Assembly: GCF_020966635.1 (NCBI RefSeq)
Contig: NZ_JAJKFQ010000029.1
Location: 248,001-312,000, forward strand
Direction: 5' to 3'
Source: Stieleria sp. JC731
GTDB lineage: Bacteria; Planctomycetota; Planctomycetia; Pirellulales; Pirellulaceae
DNA length: 64,000 nucleotides
Both the position numbers and the translations under genes were made by a program. The notes beneath the pieces are model-generated. The model saw only the letters and a program-made list of their open reading frames with translations. It ran no database searches and had not been told where the DNA came from. The stretch's first letter is position 1; each line of letters opens with the position of its first letter. Shown one piece after another: positions 16,400 to 26,332 of the stretch.

Positions 16400-19300
16400 G
16401 TGTCTGTCGCTACTTCGCTTCATACCGAACGCCTTCAGGAAATCGTCGAAATCCTGGATCGGGATTGTGGAATTAGCGAAACGCTTGCCCAAACCAAACC
16501 GGGGGAACGCGTTGCCTTTAGTGGTGTCTGGGGATCGCTGCGCGCGGTGCTGGCAGCAGCGGCGGCAAAGTCCAGCCCGAACATTTTGATGTTGCTCCCA
16601 CAGGCGGCTGACGCCGATGTGGTTTCCGGGGACTCGATCGCCTTTGGCGTGGACGATTCGTATCCGCTGCCGCTTAGCGTCGGTCGAGGAGGCCCCCACT
16701 CGCTGGCCGACCCTGAACTTGCAGAACGCTTGCAAGTCTTGCAAAAGCTGCGCAATCGCAGCGTCGACGCTGACTCGCCGATGGTGGTGACGGCCTACAT
16801 CGGCGGTGCGTTGCAGCTGGTTCCCACACCCTCGCAATTGGATTCGTCTACACGAGAATTCAAAGTCGGCGTGGACCTTCCGATGGACGAAGTCGCCGAG
16901 TGGTTGCGGGAGAGTGGATTCGTATCGACGACGGCAGTGCAACTGCCCGGTGAGTTCGCGATGCGTGGAGGCTTGATCGACATTTACTCCGTCGATCATT
17001 CGAGCCCGATCCGCATCGAGTGGTTTGGCGACGAAATCGAGTCGATCCGCCACTTTGACTTGGGAAGTCAACGAAGTATCGGTGTCGTTCAATCGATCGA
17101 AATCTCCGCCGTCGGTGTTCACGACATCAGCGACGATGCCGACACGGCGTTCGATTCGAATATCGAACTGGGGCCAATCAGCCAGTACCTGACCGATGAC
17201 ACACTGGTGATCTTGGTTGACCCGCACGACTGCAAGCTATCAGCACAAACGTTGCTGAATCGTTTGGATGATCAAAGTGGGTTCACCGATTTTGAATCGT
17301 TATTGGCGTCGATGTCACATTTGCGAGTTGTGACTGCGACCACGTTGAACGAAGGTGGCGAAGCCAACATCGAATTGCACTCGACCAGCGCTGACGGGTT
17401 CGCCCTTTCGCTGGACGAAACCCATTCCAAGATTGATTCGATCGCCGATGACCACGAAATCTTGCTCGTCGGCGACACCCCTGCGGATGCCCAGCGGCTA
17501 GCCGAACTGCTTCAAGAGACAAAGGCTGCCCGAAAAGGTCACATCAAACCTGCTGTTGCCCAAATCAGTGGTGGCTTTCGACTCACGTCGACCAACGTCT
17601 TGGTCCTCACCGGCGCAGAACTTTTTCATCGCAGTCCGGTACGACGGGGAAAGTCGCGTTCTCAGGGAAAACCGATCACCAATTCGCTGCAGTTGGAACC
17701 CGGTGATCTGGTCGTGCACCTGTCCCACGGCATCGGACTGTACCTGGGACTCGATCATCTCGAAAAGAATGGCCAGCATGTCGAGCACCTGGTAATCGAA
17801 TATGACGGTGGCTCAAAAATCTACGTGCCGGCTTCACGTATCGGCTTGATCCAGCGATATGTCGGCGGCACCAAAACCCAGCCGAAGCTGGCGAAGGTTG
17901 GCGGCCAAGCGTGGGCGCGGCAAAAGAAGGCAGCTGAAAGTGCCGTCACCGACATGGCTTCGGAGCTTTTGGAGCTCCAGGCCAAACGCTCCAGTCGACA
18001 AGGAATCGCGCACGATCCCGATCACGTCTGGCAGCAGCAATTCGATGCAAGCTTTCCATACCAGGAAACTCCCGACCAGATCACAGCCATCGACGCTGTC
18101 AAAGATGACATGGAGTCACCCAAGACGATGGACCGATTGATTTGCGGTGACGTCGGATTCGGAAAAACCGAAGTCGCCATGCGGGCGGCATTCAAAGCGG
18201 TCACCAGTGGCTATCAAGTCGCCGTGTTGGTTCCGACGACAGTGCTTGCCGAACAGCACTACCACAACTTCAAAAACCGAATGGCGGAGTTCCCGGTTCG
18301 GATCGAAAAGCTCAGTCGGTTCTGCACCGCTGCAGAACAACGCAAAACGGTCAAAGACATCAAGAGCGGCAAAGTTGACATCGTTGTCGGCACGCATCGC
18401 ATCGCAGGGAAAGATGTCGACTTTAACCAACTCGGTTTGGTCATCATTGATGAAGAACAGCGATTCGGAGTGGCTGTTAAAGAGAAACTTAAAAACAAAC
18501 ACTCCAATGTCGATGTGCTGACACTCTCGGCGACACCAATCCCAAGAACCCTGCACATGGCCTTGGTTGGCGTTCGCGACATCAGCAATCTGGAAACGCC
18601 GCCTGCGGAAAGACGCAGCGTCGAAACCACCGTGTCCCGCTGGGACGACAAACTGATCCGTACCGCGATCGTTCGAGAACTGAACCGTGGCGGCCAAATC
18701 TATATGGTTCACAATCGCATCGGCGACATGGAAGCGATTGTCGAGCGTCTTCGCGGAATCGCTCCCGAGCTGCGGATCGTGATCGGCCATGGCCAAATGG
18801 CCGAGGGTGCACTTGAACAAGTGATGGTTGATTTTATCGACCACAAGTTCGACCTGCTGCTTGCAACGACGATCATTGAAAGCGGGCTCGATATCCCGAA
18901 CGCCAACACGATTTTTGTTGACGAAGCCGATCACTACGGTCTGAGCGACCTACACCAACTTCGAGGTCGCGTCGGACGTTATAAGCACCAGGCGTTCTGC
19001 TACTTATTGGTTTCGCCGCACAAGCATCTGTCGCCGGAAGCAACAAAACGACTTCGGGCGATCGAAGAGTTCAGCCAAATGGGCGCCGGGTTTGCGATCT
19101 CGATGCGAGACTTGGAAATCCGCGGGGCAGGCAACCTGCTGGGCAGTCAACAAAGTGGTCATATCGCTGCAATCGGCTACGAAATGTATTGCCACCTGCT
19201 CGAAGATGCCGTTCGACAAGTCCAGAACTTGCCCCCAGAACTGTCAGCAGATGTTGATATCGACCTTCCGGTAGAAGCCTATCTGGACCCGGAATACGTT

Positions 19301-19729
19301 CCTGACTTGCGACACAAAATTGACCTGTATCGCCGTATCGCCAAGCTGACCGACGCGGAAGAGATCAACGCGATTCGCGAAGAAATGATCGATCGGTTCG
19401 GACTGCTTCCCGGAGCTGCCGAACGGATGCTAGAACTGGCCGAATTGCGACTGGATGCGGCCGCTTGGCAAATTAGTTCCATCACCAGTGACGCGAGATT
19501 CCTGGTGCTGCACTACACCGACAAGCGGCGAATGGAGTTGCTGGCGAAACGATCAGACCTTCCGGTACGGATTGTCGATGGCCGCCGAGCGTATGTCCCG
19601 CTGCGTCCGCAACGTAAACCGGGAACCACCGAACGGCCCCCGAAGGATTATCCGGGGATCGAGATGGATGATCCCACAGGCCGTGGCTATCTAAAACTGG
19701 CGCGTAAGACGTTTCGATCGGGAAACTGA
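16400..19729 (+). CDS. mfd: Transcription-repair coupling factor Mfd
   Basis: Mfd is a DNA translocase that removes RNA polymerase stalled at lesions and recruits UvrA. The product has the UvrB-homology region (roughly 1-330), a CarD-like RNA polymerase interaction domain beginning at about 430 (LEPGDLVVHLSHGIGLYLGL), and helicase motifs with Walker A GDVGFGKTE near 582 and DEEQRFGV near 683. SATPIPRTLHMAL, IIESGLDIPNANT and QLRGRVGR follow, and a C-terminal TRCF domain ends it. At about 1109 residues it is close to the family's roughly 1150. The start is GTG 16400 or TTG 16394, neither with a clear Shine-Dalgarno. uvrA lies 8 kb away. Confidence 0.96.
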   Translation: MSVATSLHTERLQEIVEILDRDCGISETLAQTKPGERVAFSGVWGSLRAVLAAAAAKSSPNILMLLPQAADADVVSGDSIAFGVDDSYPLPLSVGRGGPHSLADPELAERLQVLQKLRNRSVDADSPMVVTAYIGGALQLVPTPSQLDSSTREFKVGVDLPMDEVAEWLRESGFVSTTAVQLPGEFAMRGGLIDIYSVDHSSPIRIEWFGDEIESIRHFDLGSQRSIGVVQSIEISAVGVHDISDDADTAFDSNIELGPISQYLTDDTLVILVDPHDCKLSAQTLLNRLDDQSGFTDFESLLASMSHLRVVTATTLNEGGEANIELHSTSADGFALSLDETHSKIDSIADDHEILLVGDTPADAQRLAELLQETKAARKGHIKPAVAQISGGFRLTSTNVLVLTGAELFHRSPVRRGKSRSQGKPITNSLQLEPGDLVVHLSHGIGLYLGLDHLEKNGQHVEHLVIEYDGGSKIYVPASRIGLIQRYVGGTKTQPKLAKVGGQAWARQKKAAESAVTDMASELLELQAKRSSRQGIAHDPDHVWQQQFDASFPYQETPDQITAIDAVKDDMESPKTMDRLICGDVGFGKTEVAMRAAFKAVTSGYQVAVLVPTTVLAEQHYHNFKNRMAEFPVRIEKLSRFCTAAEQRKTVKDIKSGKVDIVVGTHRIAGKDVDFNQLGLVIIDEEQRFGVAVKEKLKNKHSNVDVLTLSATPIPRTLHMALVGVRDISNLETPPAERRSVETTVSRWDDKLIRTAIVRELNRGGQIYMVHNRIGDMEAIVERLRGIAPELRIVIGHGQMAEGALEQVMVDFIDHKFDLLLATTIIESGLDIPNANTIFVDEADHYGLSDLHQLRGRVGRYKHQAFCYLLVSPHKHLSPEATKRLRAIEEFSQMGAGFAISMRDLEIRGAGNLLGSQQSGHIAAIGYEMYCHLLEDAVRQVQNLPPELSADVDIDLPVEAYLDPEYVPDLRHKIDLYRRIAKLTDAEEINAIREEMIDRFGLLPGAAERMLELAELRLDAAAWQISSITSDARFLVLHYTDKRRMELLAKRSDLPVRIVDGRRAYVPLRPQRKPGTTERPPKDYPGIEMDDPTGRGYLKLARKTFRSGN

Positions 19730-20011
19730 TTTCGATCGAACGTCCACGTTCAATCGCAAAGCGATGCCGTGATCGGTATCAGCTGACAATTCAGCTTGAA
19801 GATCGGTACTTGGAAGGAAAGCCGAATCGAGCGCTCACAAAATTCTCAACCGTTGCCGAAGCAAATGGCCACGAAGATCACAAAAGGACACAAAAACAAA
19901 GCCAGCGACCGAATCGACAGGCTTCGGACGTCAGCCGTTGGTCTGTAATTCCCAGGCGTCACCAACGCGTCAATCGCTGATCAGTCGAAGCAACGATCCG
20001 TTTTCGCGAAA

Positions 20012-20491
20012 CTAAAGGTACATTCCAACAAAGCCTTCGCCGGCTTCGTTTTCCGCGTTCAACTTTTCGATCCGCTGCTGTGTTTTGGTTAGATCACCGG
20101 CCGCAATGTAGCGATCAAATTCGACCAAGACCGCATGCTGAACCGATTCGGCAAAGAAGTCGACGATCGGTTGAGAAAGCCAACCACAGGTTTCGCGCAG
20201 CAGTTCGACCGATAGATCGACGCTACGAGTCTTTTCATCCTTTGCGCCAGTCAGCGCGGTGCCTTCGAACGCAAATGCGATCTCACCACGATTCTCTGCG
20301 TTGGTCAAACGGAACACGCAAGTCCCGCGATGCAAGTAGTACGTATTGTGCGATCCATGCTTTTCCATCGCCGCTTTGACACGACGGACAAAGGCTTCGT
20401 ACTTGGGAGACGCATCGAGCGGCGCATCAAAACGCGAGACGCTACGCAGCGGTAAACAATCAAATTCGATCTCGACCCACTGGCCTTTCAT
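20012..20491 (-). CDS. Conserved-looking hypothetical protein, 159 aa
   Basis: I do not recognise a family. The product (MKGQWVEIEFDCLPLRSVSRF...) has no signal peptide or membrane segment. It looks like a mixed alpha/beta domain (about 1-100) with a YYLHRGTCVFRLTN-type strand pair, followed by a helical C-terminus with a coiled-coil-like stretch (KTQQRIEKLNAENEAGEG). ATG 20491 is preferred over GTG 20497 because a Shine-Dalgarno GGGAG lies at a suitable distance. It stands alone, with about 280 bp free on its 3' side. Confidence 0.7.
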   Translation of the reverse strand: MKGQWVEIEFDCLPLRSVSRFDAPLDASPKYEAFVRRVKAAMEKHGSHNTYYLHRGTCVFRLTNAENRGEIAFAFEGTALTGAKDEKTRSVDLSVELLRETCGWLSQPIVDFFAESVQHAVLVEFDRYIAAGDLTKTQQRIEKLNAENEAGEGFVGMYL

Positions 20492-20797
20492 CAACACAAA
20501 CTCCCTCGATTGTGAAAAGAATCACTAATCTTGTGAAAAGAATCACATGGCGGCTAGGGCACTGATCACAAGGACGCTTTGCAGAACCATCAAGCCTGCA
20601 AAATAACGAAAAACGCTGTCCTACAGCACAATTCCCAATTCTTCCAATGTATTCGATAGCCCGCTCGCCGTCTTCAACGGTCGGATGGACGCCAAGCGAT
20701 CAATCACGAATTTGCTTGACTATGCCAACTCAATTGAAAAGAACGGAACCGTTCCATCTTCGGAACACCTTTCTACTCTGAATTGGGAGCGATTGCG
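20492..20797. other. Intergenic region between divergent genes
   Basis: The region carries the promoters of the 159-residue protein (leftward) and the CBS protein (rightward). A 14-bp stretch near the left end occurs twice as AAAAGAATCAC (20514-20524 and 20536-20546), 22 bp apart, close to the leftward start and on the side where an activator or repressor would bind. Nothing else is recognisable. Confidence 0.4.
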
Positions 20798-21286
20798 ATG
20801 ATGCCTCATACATGCGCACGCGACATGATGGTCTCTAATCTGACGACCCTGTCACCGTCGATGGATGTTCTGGAAGCGTTGGACGTCCTGCTGCATCACC
20901 GGATCTCGGGTGCACCCGTCGTTGACGAAGACAAACGATTCCTGGGGATCTTCTCGGAAAAGTCGTGCATTCGTTTCGTTGTCGATGCAGCCTACGAACA
21001 GATGCCTGTTGTGGGACTGATGTCGTTCGTCGATGCGACCCCTCCGACAATCCGGCCGGAAACCGACCTGCTGACAATCGCACAGACGTTTCTTGACGCG
21101 GCCTGTAGGAGGCTGCCTGTTCTCGATGAAGACGGTCGACTGTTGGGACAGATTTCACGCCGCGACGTGATGAGAGAAGTTCGCGGCAACCTAAATCGCC
21201 AAACGCCGGTCGCAAGCGGAGCGGGACTTTATCTTAGTGCCGTTGTCGACGGAATCGATCGCCCGTTTCGAGCGAGCGGAAAATAG
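20798..21286 (+). CDS. Tandem CBS-domain protein
   Basis: The 162-residue product consists mainly of a CBS pair (Bateman module) that usually binds adenine nucleotides. CBS1 is MVSNLTTLSPSMDVLEALDVLLHHRISGAPVVDEDKRFLGIFSEKSCIRFV and CBS2 is ATPPTIRPETDLLTIAQTFLDAACRRLPVLDEDGRLLGQISRRDVM. No catalytic domain is fused, so it probably regulates a partner. ATG 20798 is preferred over an upstream TTG because GGGAG lies 8 bp before it. It is related in architecture to the CBS genes at 36908 and 37381. Confidence 0.9.
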   Translation: MMPHTCARDMMVSNLTTLSPSMDVLEALDVLLHHRISGAPVVDEDKRFLGIFSEKSCIRFVVDAAYEQMPVVGLMSFVDATPPTIRPETDLLTIAQTFLDAACRRLPVLDEDGRLLGQISRRDVMREVRGNLNRQTPVASGAGLYLSAVVDGIDRPFRASGK

Positions 21287-21342
21287 CCTCAAGACACGGA
21301 TGCCATCGGTCGTTTGCCATCGCGTGTCCATGACCAGACCGC

Positions 21343-22782
21343 TCAGGTTTCCGTCAGTTTGGCTTCTGCAGCGGATGAAGCTTGCTTGATTTGAAGCATC
21401 AGTCGGTAGTTGTCTTTGAACAACGCCGACGAAGCTTCTTTGATCTCACGCAGTTCGTCGCGGATTTGTCCAAAGTATTCCTGCAACGCTTTGTTCTCGA
21501 CTTGGTATTGAGCCAGGTCTTGTTCCAGCTTCAACTTTTCATCCTGACGGGTCGCAAGCATGTCGACCGTCGCTGCGATGGCTGCTTCAAGAATCTTCTT
21601 TTGGTATTCCATCTCGGTGATGCGGATATCCATTTCCCGAATCTGCAGACGGATCTTTCGCAAGATATAGCGATAGTCGTTCAGTGGCCGCAGGTAATAG
21701 GTGTCGACCAAAGACGCAACCTGCTCTTGGTTGATCAATTGGCGAGCGGCTTCCTCTTTGACGATGATCGTATCGCCGACAGCAAAACTGACCTTACCGT
21801 TATCGGAACGTTGCAATCGGCTATCGACCGCGCGACCAGAGTTGTCAAAGAAACCGCCTTCAAGGGCTCCGCGTTGTTCTTCGCTATCGACGTCGATTTC
21901 CCACTTCTTGTCAAACTTGATCTTCACCCAACGTGCGGCGGGGTCTTCAGGAGCCTCGCGAGTTCCATCGCGTAGGTAAGCCTGAATCGTTTCTGGCTTC
22001 GCATTTTTGAGCAGCGCGTTGACCAGTTGGTCGTCAACACGACCGAGAGCGTTATCGTCCGAAGGTCGACTTCCTTCGGCAATGAAGGGGACGTGCCCGT
22101 CCAGAGGCAGCATTTCGTAGAGCGACCAAAGACGAGCTTGGCCACTACCGATCAAATTGACCTGGTTAGGCTCAAGTGCGAATGTTGGCGTTACGGTGAC
22201 AGTGCTGCCGGTGCTAGCAGTGACTTTGTATTCACCTAGGTAGGCTAGCGGTACGGTTTGTTCGACATTGGGGACCTGACCTTCGGCAAATCCATAGACA
22301 ACCAAGCCGACGGGTACCAAGGGACCAGCGGGTTCTGGCGCGGCAGCGGGATCGGCACCAGGAATCGCGACGGAAGGATCTGCTTGGCCAGACGTACGAA
22401 GTGTGATTTGGCCATTGCCGTCGTTGTCCGTCATTTGCAAGCTGCGCCAGCGACGCCCAGCTTCGGTACCGAGCTTTGACAGTTCCAGCGAAACCGCCTT
22501 CACTCCGGGAGGGGCCGACGGGTCGGTCGGGTCACCGTATTGCAGCGACTGGTTCTGCGCTTTGACTTCCGCAAGTTGCTTTTCCAAGTCCTCTTTGATC
22601 TTGTGCCAAGCTTGGCGACTTTTCAGTGCCGCAGCCGTTGGAAACAAGAAAGTGATCGCCAACAGCATCGTGATCACGGCACTGGTGATGTGGTACCAAC
22701 GCCAGTTTTTCGCAGCCTTGACGACCATCACGATGAACGCGATCAGGATCACCAATAGAACTGCTAGGAGTGCGAATTTCAT
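21343..22782 (-). CDS. Membrane-anchored coiled-coil protein, 479 aa
   Basis: I do not recognise a family. Two hydrophobic segments lie at about residues 4-24 (ALLAVLLVILIAFIVMVV) and 31-52 (ITSAVITMLLAITFLFP). A coiled coil follows (SRQAWHKIKEDLEKQLAEVKAQNQSL), then a beta-rich central domain with a Pro/Ala-rich linker. A long C-terminal coiled coil (about 370-475) includes LKLEQDLAQYQVENKALQEY. The layout suggests an inner-membrane protein with a large periplasmic or cytoplasmic part that oligomerises. No gene shares its strand nearby. ATG 22782 has no Shine-Dalgarno. Confidence 0.75.
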   Translation of the reverse strand: MKFALLAVLLVILIAFIVMVVKAAKNWRWYHITSAVITMLLAITFLFPTAAALKSRQAWHKIKEDLEKQLAEVKAQNQSLQYGDPTDPSAPPGVKAVSLELSKLGTEAGRRWRSLQMTDNDGNGQITLRTSGQADPSVAIPGADPAAAPEPAGPLVPVGLVVYGFAEGQVPNVEQTVPLAYLGEYKVTASTGSTVTVTPTFALEPNQVNLIGSGQARLWSLYEMLPLDGHVPFIAEGSRPSDDNALGRVDDQLVNALLKNAKPETIQAYLRDGTREAPEDPAARWVKIKFDKKWEIDVDSEEQRGALEGGFFDNSGRAVDSRLQRSDNGKVSFAVGDTIIVKEEAARQLINQEQVASLVDTYYLRPLNDYRYILRKIRLQIREMDIRITEMEYQKKILEAAIAATVDMLATRQDEKLKLEQDLAQYQVENKALQEYFGQIRDELREIKEASSALFKDNYRLMLQIKQASSAAEAKLTET

Positions 22783-23379
22783 TGTTAATTGTGACGCTGC
22801 CGGACGAGGCCGAAGGGGAGGGAACGCTGGCTGAGATCAACGATTGTGATTACAGACGGGCCTAGACGGCGAGTTTGGATCGGAAAAGTAGCAGGATTTA
22901 GACCGATGGATACTAAGTTGGGCAAGATAGACCGTCAAGCTTTTCTAGGTATTCGGCCCGGAACACCCGCTGGAAACAATGATGAATCCCGTCTGAGGGG
23001 TAATTCCGCAGGATTTTGGGCCGGTTTTGAGGCCGTTGGAGGATCCACGCCCCCTTGATGAGCCATCACGCTGGCTGAGGGAGCTCGGTCAAAATTTTGC
23101 ATGATTTGTCTTCTCGAAAGCAAAAAGCACACCTGATCGGTCCGTCCGCGCTAATCCGAACAACCCGCACAGGCTGAACAACCCGTGCGTGTGGCTTACG
23201 AAGGGTTGCGGATGTGCCAGCTGTTCTGATGGCACCGCTGGATCTGATCCGATTCGATGGGTGAGTCATTCCGCCATTACGGGCTGAATGGCTCGATCCG
23301 TTGGCAGTGATTTTCGCAAGGATCGCGACCGGCTGCCCCGTGAGCACCGAATCTCTGGATTCCTAAAGGCGTGACACAG
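22783..23379. other. Long intergenic region before the TolC-like gene
   Basis: About 600 bp lie between two divergent genes. The 10-mer GAACAACCCG occurs twice, at 23158-23167 and 23176-23185, exactly 18 bp apart and roughly 195 bp upstream of the TolC-like start. An inverted match AGGGTTG lies 20 bp further on. These could be tandem regulator sites. I see no gene. Confidence 0.45.
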
Positions 23380-26259
23380 ATGAGAACGAAGGGAAAAGGA
23401 AGTCTATCGAAAGCAAGCAAGCGTCACCGATTGCTGGGCTGCATTTTTGGGCTTTCAACCGCGACCGCATCGCTGTTTTCGGTGCCCGGTTGTCATCGTC
23501 AATACTACCGCAAACAAGCCGACCAAGAGGTCAGCTGTTTGCTGCAGGAAAAGTCTTCTCATTTGGCCCGACGACCGACGGCTGACTTTAACGTTTATGC
23601 CGATCGCCGCAGTCGAATGTTCAACCCGTTCGATCTGGATTTCCAACCGATGCCGTTGGACGACCCCGCATCGAATCGGTACATGCAGTGCGTCGACGGA
23701 CGCCGCGGCTACCCCATGTGGGAAGCCGCCGGAATCACCAATGCAGCCGAAAGCCCCGACTGGTGGCAGTTCCTTCCGCTGGATGAAAACGGTGTCTTGG
23801 TTCTCAACAACGACACCGCCGTGCAGTTGGCCTTGCTGCACTCGCCGGACTATCAGCAACAGATCGAACAGCTTTATCTGTCGGCACTGGACGTCAGTAG
23901 CGAACGGTTCCGATTTGATACGCAGTTCTTTGCCAACTCGGGTGCCACCTTCAACGCATCTGGATCCGGATCGTCTTCGATCGGCCTCGATCGCGACTTA
24001 ACGATGAACCGGGCTTTCGCGACCGGCAGCCAGTTGGTCGTCGGACTTGCCAACGAAATCGTTTGGACCCTCAACGGCCCGAACGCGCAGTCCGCCAATA
24101 CACTGCTGGACTTCACGTTCCTGCAACCGTTCTTGCTGAACGCAGGTCGTGACGTTGTCATGGAACGATTGACATTGTCCGAACGGCGACTGCTGTCAAA
24201 CGTCCGTGCCTTTGAACGCTATCGCCGCAGCTTTTACTTGAACATCACAATCGGTCGAAACACCGAAAGCACCGTTTCGCGTAGCGGTGGTGTCTTCGGC
24301 GTCGGCCTGCAAGGATTCAGCGGGGTTGGCAGCGGCTTCGGTGGCCTCGGTGGCGGCGGTGGTGTCAGCGGCGGTGGCTTCGCCGGAGCCCAAGCCGGAG
24401 GATTCCTGGGGCTGCTGCAAACGCAGGTACAGATCCGCAACCAACAAGAGAACATCGCCAGGCTTTCCGAAACGCTATTGGTTTTGGAAAACACCTTGGT
24501 CGAGTTACTCACCACGATTCCAGACGACCCGCAAGAAATTGTTAGCCAACGATTACAAGTCGCCCAGCAACGAAGTGAGCTGCTTCAACGTCAAACCGTT
24601 CTCGTTGGCGACCAACGAGACTTTCAAGCATCGTTGGATTCGTTCCTGACCGACCTGGGACTTCCACCATACATCTGTGTCCGCTTGGAAGATCCCTACC
24701 TGCAACGCTTTGAGCTAATCGATACCGACCTACGTTCTCGCCGAACCGAGTTGGTTGATATCCGCCGCAACATCGGCTTGCAGAACATCGCGATTCTTGA
24801 AGAGACCCGTCAGGAGATCGATCCGGAAACAGGCTTGCCAGTTTCGACGATGACTTGGTCGGACAACATCGCCGAATCGTTGCGTAAAATTCACAGTGAA
24901 CTCGGCCCGCTGAAAGACTTCTTAAATCAGTTGCAAACCGAAGACGCCGATCGAGTCCGTGCGGACATCGAATTGCTCGCCGATGCGGTTCCCAAACGGT
25001 TGCAGCAAAACGAGCAGTTGTTGCATCTTTATGAAACCGAACGAGAAAAGATTTGCACGCTGCTAAATGTCGACAGCATCGATGAGTCGTTGTTCGATGT
25101 CGAACCGCTGAAATCCCTGCAAAGTGAGCTAAGCGAAGACCTTGGCAAGCTGCTTGACCGGTACGCGGAATATGTCCAGAAGGTCAACACCATCGAAGCT
25201 CGTTTGGACAACATGCTGGCAACGAACGCGAATCAAACCGAAGGCAAGGAACTGGCGGACAACTTGCGTGAAAACGTGATCTTGGAAATCCAAGACATGA
25301 TGTTGCAGCTCGGCGATGACGTCTTGCAATTGCAACTGTTCCAAGCACGTGCACGCACCGAAAGTGCGTTGCTGCCGGTTGTCGATATCGAACCGACCGA
25401 AGCTTTCGAAATCGCTCGACGCAACCGCCGTGACTGGGCAAACAGCCGAGCCTCCTTGGTGGATCAATGGCGACTGATCGAGTTCAACGCGGATGCTCTT
25501 GAAAGCGGCTTGGACCTCACCGTTTCAGGATCTGTCGGCGGTGATGGGAACAGCCCATGGTCGTTCAACAAGGACAACTCCGCATTGCGGATGGGATTGC
25601 GTTGGGACGCACCAATCACCCGACTGCAAGAACGCAATACCTATCGCCAAGCCCTGATTTCATTCGAGCAAGCCAAACGCAGTTACTATCAGTACGAAGA
25701 TGGCATCTGGCGATTGCTAAGGAACCAAATCCGTCAACTGCAAGCGAACCGCATCACGTTCGAATACGGTCGCCAAAGCGTGCGAATCGCGACGGACCAG
25801 ATCGAACTGAACGAAGACATTCGCGAACTGCGAGACGCACGGGGCTTGAGCAGCGGTCCGACCGCGGCACGAGACACGATCACCGCGTTGACAGCACTGT
25901 TGAACGCACAGAACACGTTGCTGAACGTCTATGTGAACTATGAAGTGCTTCGCCGGAACCTGCAGTTTGACCTCGGCACGATGGAGATTACTCCGGAAGG
26001 CATGTGGATCGACCAGGAAGAGCTTGACCCGGACTACCTGCTAAGCCTGCCAGGAACCACTGTTGAAGCGTTGCCCAATGGAAACTGCACCAACTGCTGC
26101 ATTCCACTTCGCCAACAGCCTCAACCGCCGAACTACAGCCCGATCATGATCAGCGAACCGGCGCTGCTGGAGTTTGATCATCAACATGAGCACCTCGATC
26201 ATTCGGATCATGTGCACCATGTTGACCAAGTGAAGTTCGAGCAACCGGCGAAAGAGTAA
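23380..26259 (+). CDS. Very long TolC-like outer membrane protein, 959 aa
   Basis: The protein resembles the outer membrane efflux (TolC/OEP) family: signal plus lipobox-like VPGC near residue 33, NNDTAVQLALLHSPDYQQQ, VSSERF, later FEIARRNRRDWANSRASLVDQWRLIEFNADAL and a C-terminal ALISFEQAKRSYYQYEDGIWRLLRNQIRQL helix. It is about twice the usual 450-550 residues. The extra parts are a Gly-rich stretch near residues 300-345 and a long coiled-coil insertion in the middle. The C-terminal tail is His-rich (DHQHEHLDHSDHVHHVD), which could bind metal. ATG 23380 is chosen with AAAGG 10 bp upstream; GTG 23371 is also possible. No adaptor or pump gene is adjacent. Confidence 0.75.
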   Translation: MRTKGKGSLSKASKRHRLLGCIFGLSTATASLFSVPGCHRQYYRKQADQEVSCLLQEKSSHLARRPTADFNVYADRRSRMFNPFDLDFQPMPLDDPASNRYMQCVDGRRGYPMWEAAGITNAAESPDWWQFLPLDENGVLVLNNDTAVQLALLHSPDYQQQIEQLYLSALDVSSERFRFDTQFFANSGATFNASGSGSSSIGLDRDLTMNRAFATGSQLVVGLANEIVWTLNGPNAQSANTLLDFTFLQPFLLNAGRDVVMERLTLSERRLLSNVRAFERYRRSFYLNITIGRNTESTVSRSGGVFGVGLQGFSGVGSGFGGLGGGGGVSGGGFAGAQAGGFLGLLQTQVQIRNQQENIARLSETLLVLENTLVELLTTIPDDPQEIVSQRLQVAQQRSELLQRQTVLVGDQRDFQASLDSFLTDLGLPPYICVRLEDPYLQRFELIDTDLRSRRTELVDIRRNIGLQNIAILEETRQEIDPETGLPVSTMTWSDNIAESLRKIHSELGPLKDFLNQLQTEDADRVRADIELLADAVPKRLQQNEQLLHLYETEREKICTLLNVDSIDESLFDVEPLKSLQSELSEDLGKLLDRYAEYVQKVNTIEARLDNMLATNANQTEGKELADNLRENVILEIQDMMLQLGDDVLQLQLFQARARTESALLPVVDIEPTEAFEIARRNRRDWANSRASLVDQWRLIEFNADALESGLDLTVSGSVGGDGNSPWSFNKDNSALRMGLRWDAPITRLQERNTYRQALISFEQAKRSYYQYEDGIWRLLRNQIRQLQANRITFEYGRQSVRIATDQIELNEDIRELRDARGLSSGPTAARDTITALTALLNAQNTLLNVYVNYEVLRRNLQFDLGTMEITPEGMWIDQEELDPDYLLSLPGTTVEALPNGNCTNCCIPLRQQPQPPNYSPIMISEPALLEFDHQHEHLDHSDHVHHVDQVKFEQPAKE

Positions 26260-26332
26260 TCTGTCTCAGCGATGAGGCCCGTGCGGCTGTCTTGTTGCGG
26301 CGAAAGGAGTCGCCGCCAATGACAGTCGCAAT

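Noticed and set aside
16256-17227. 323-codon open frame antisense to the start of mfd
   Set aside because: No start signals or family match, and the opposite strand is clearly Mfd.
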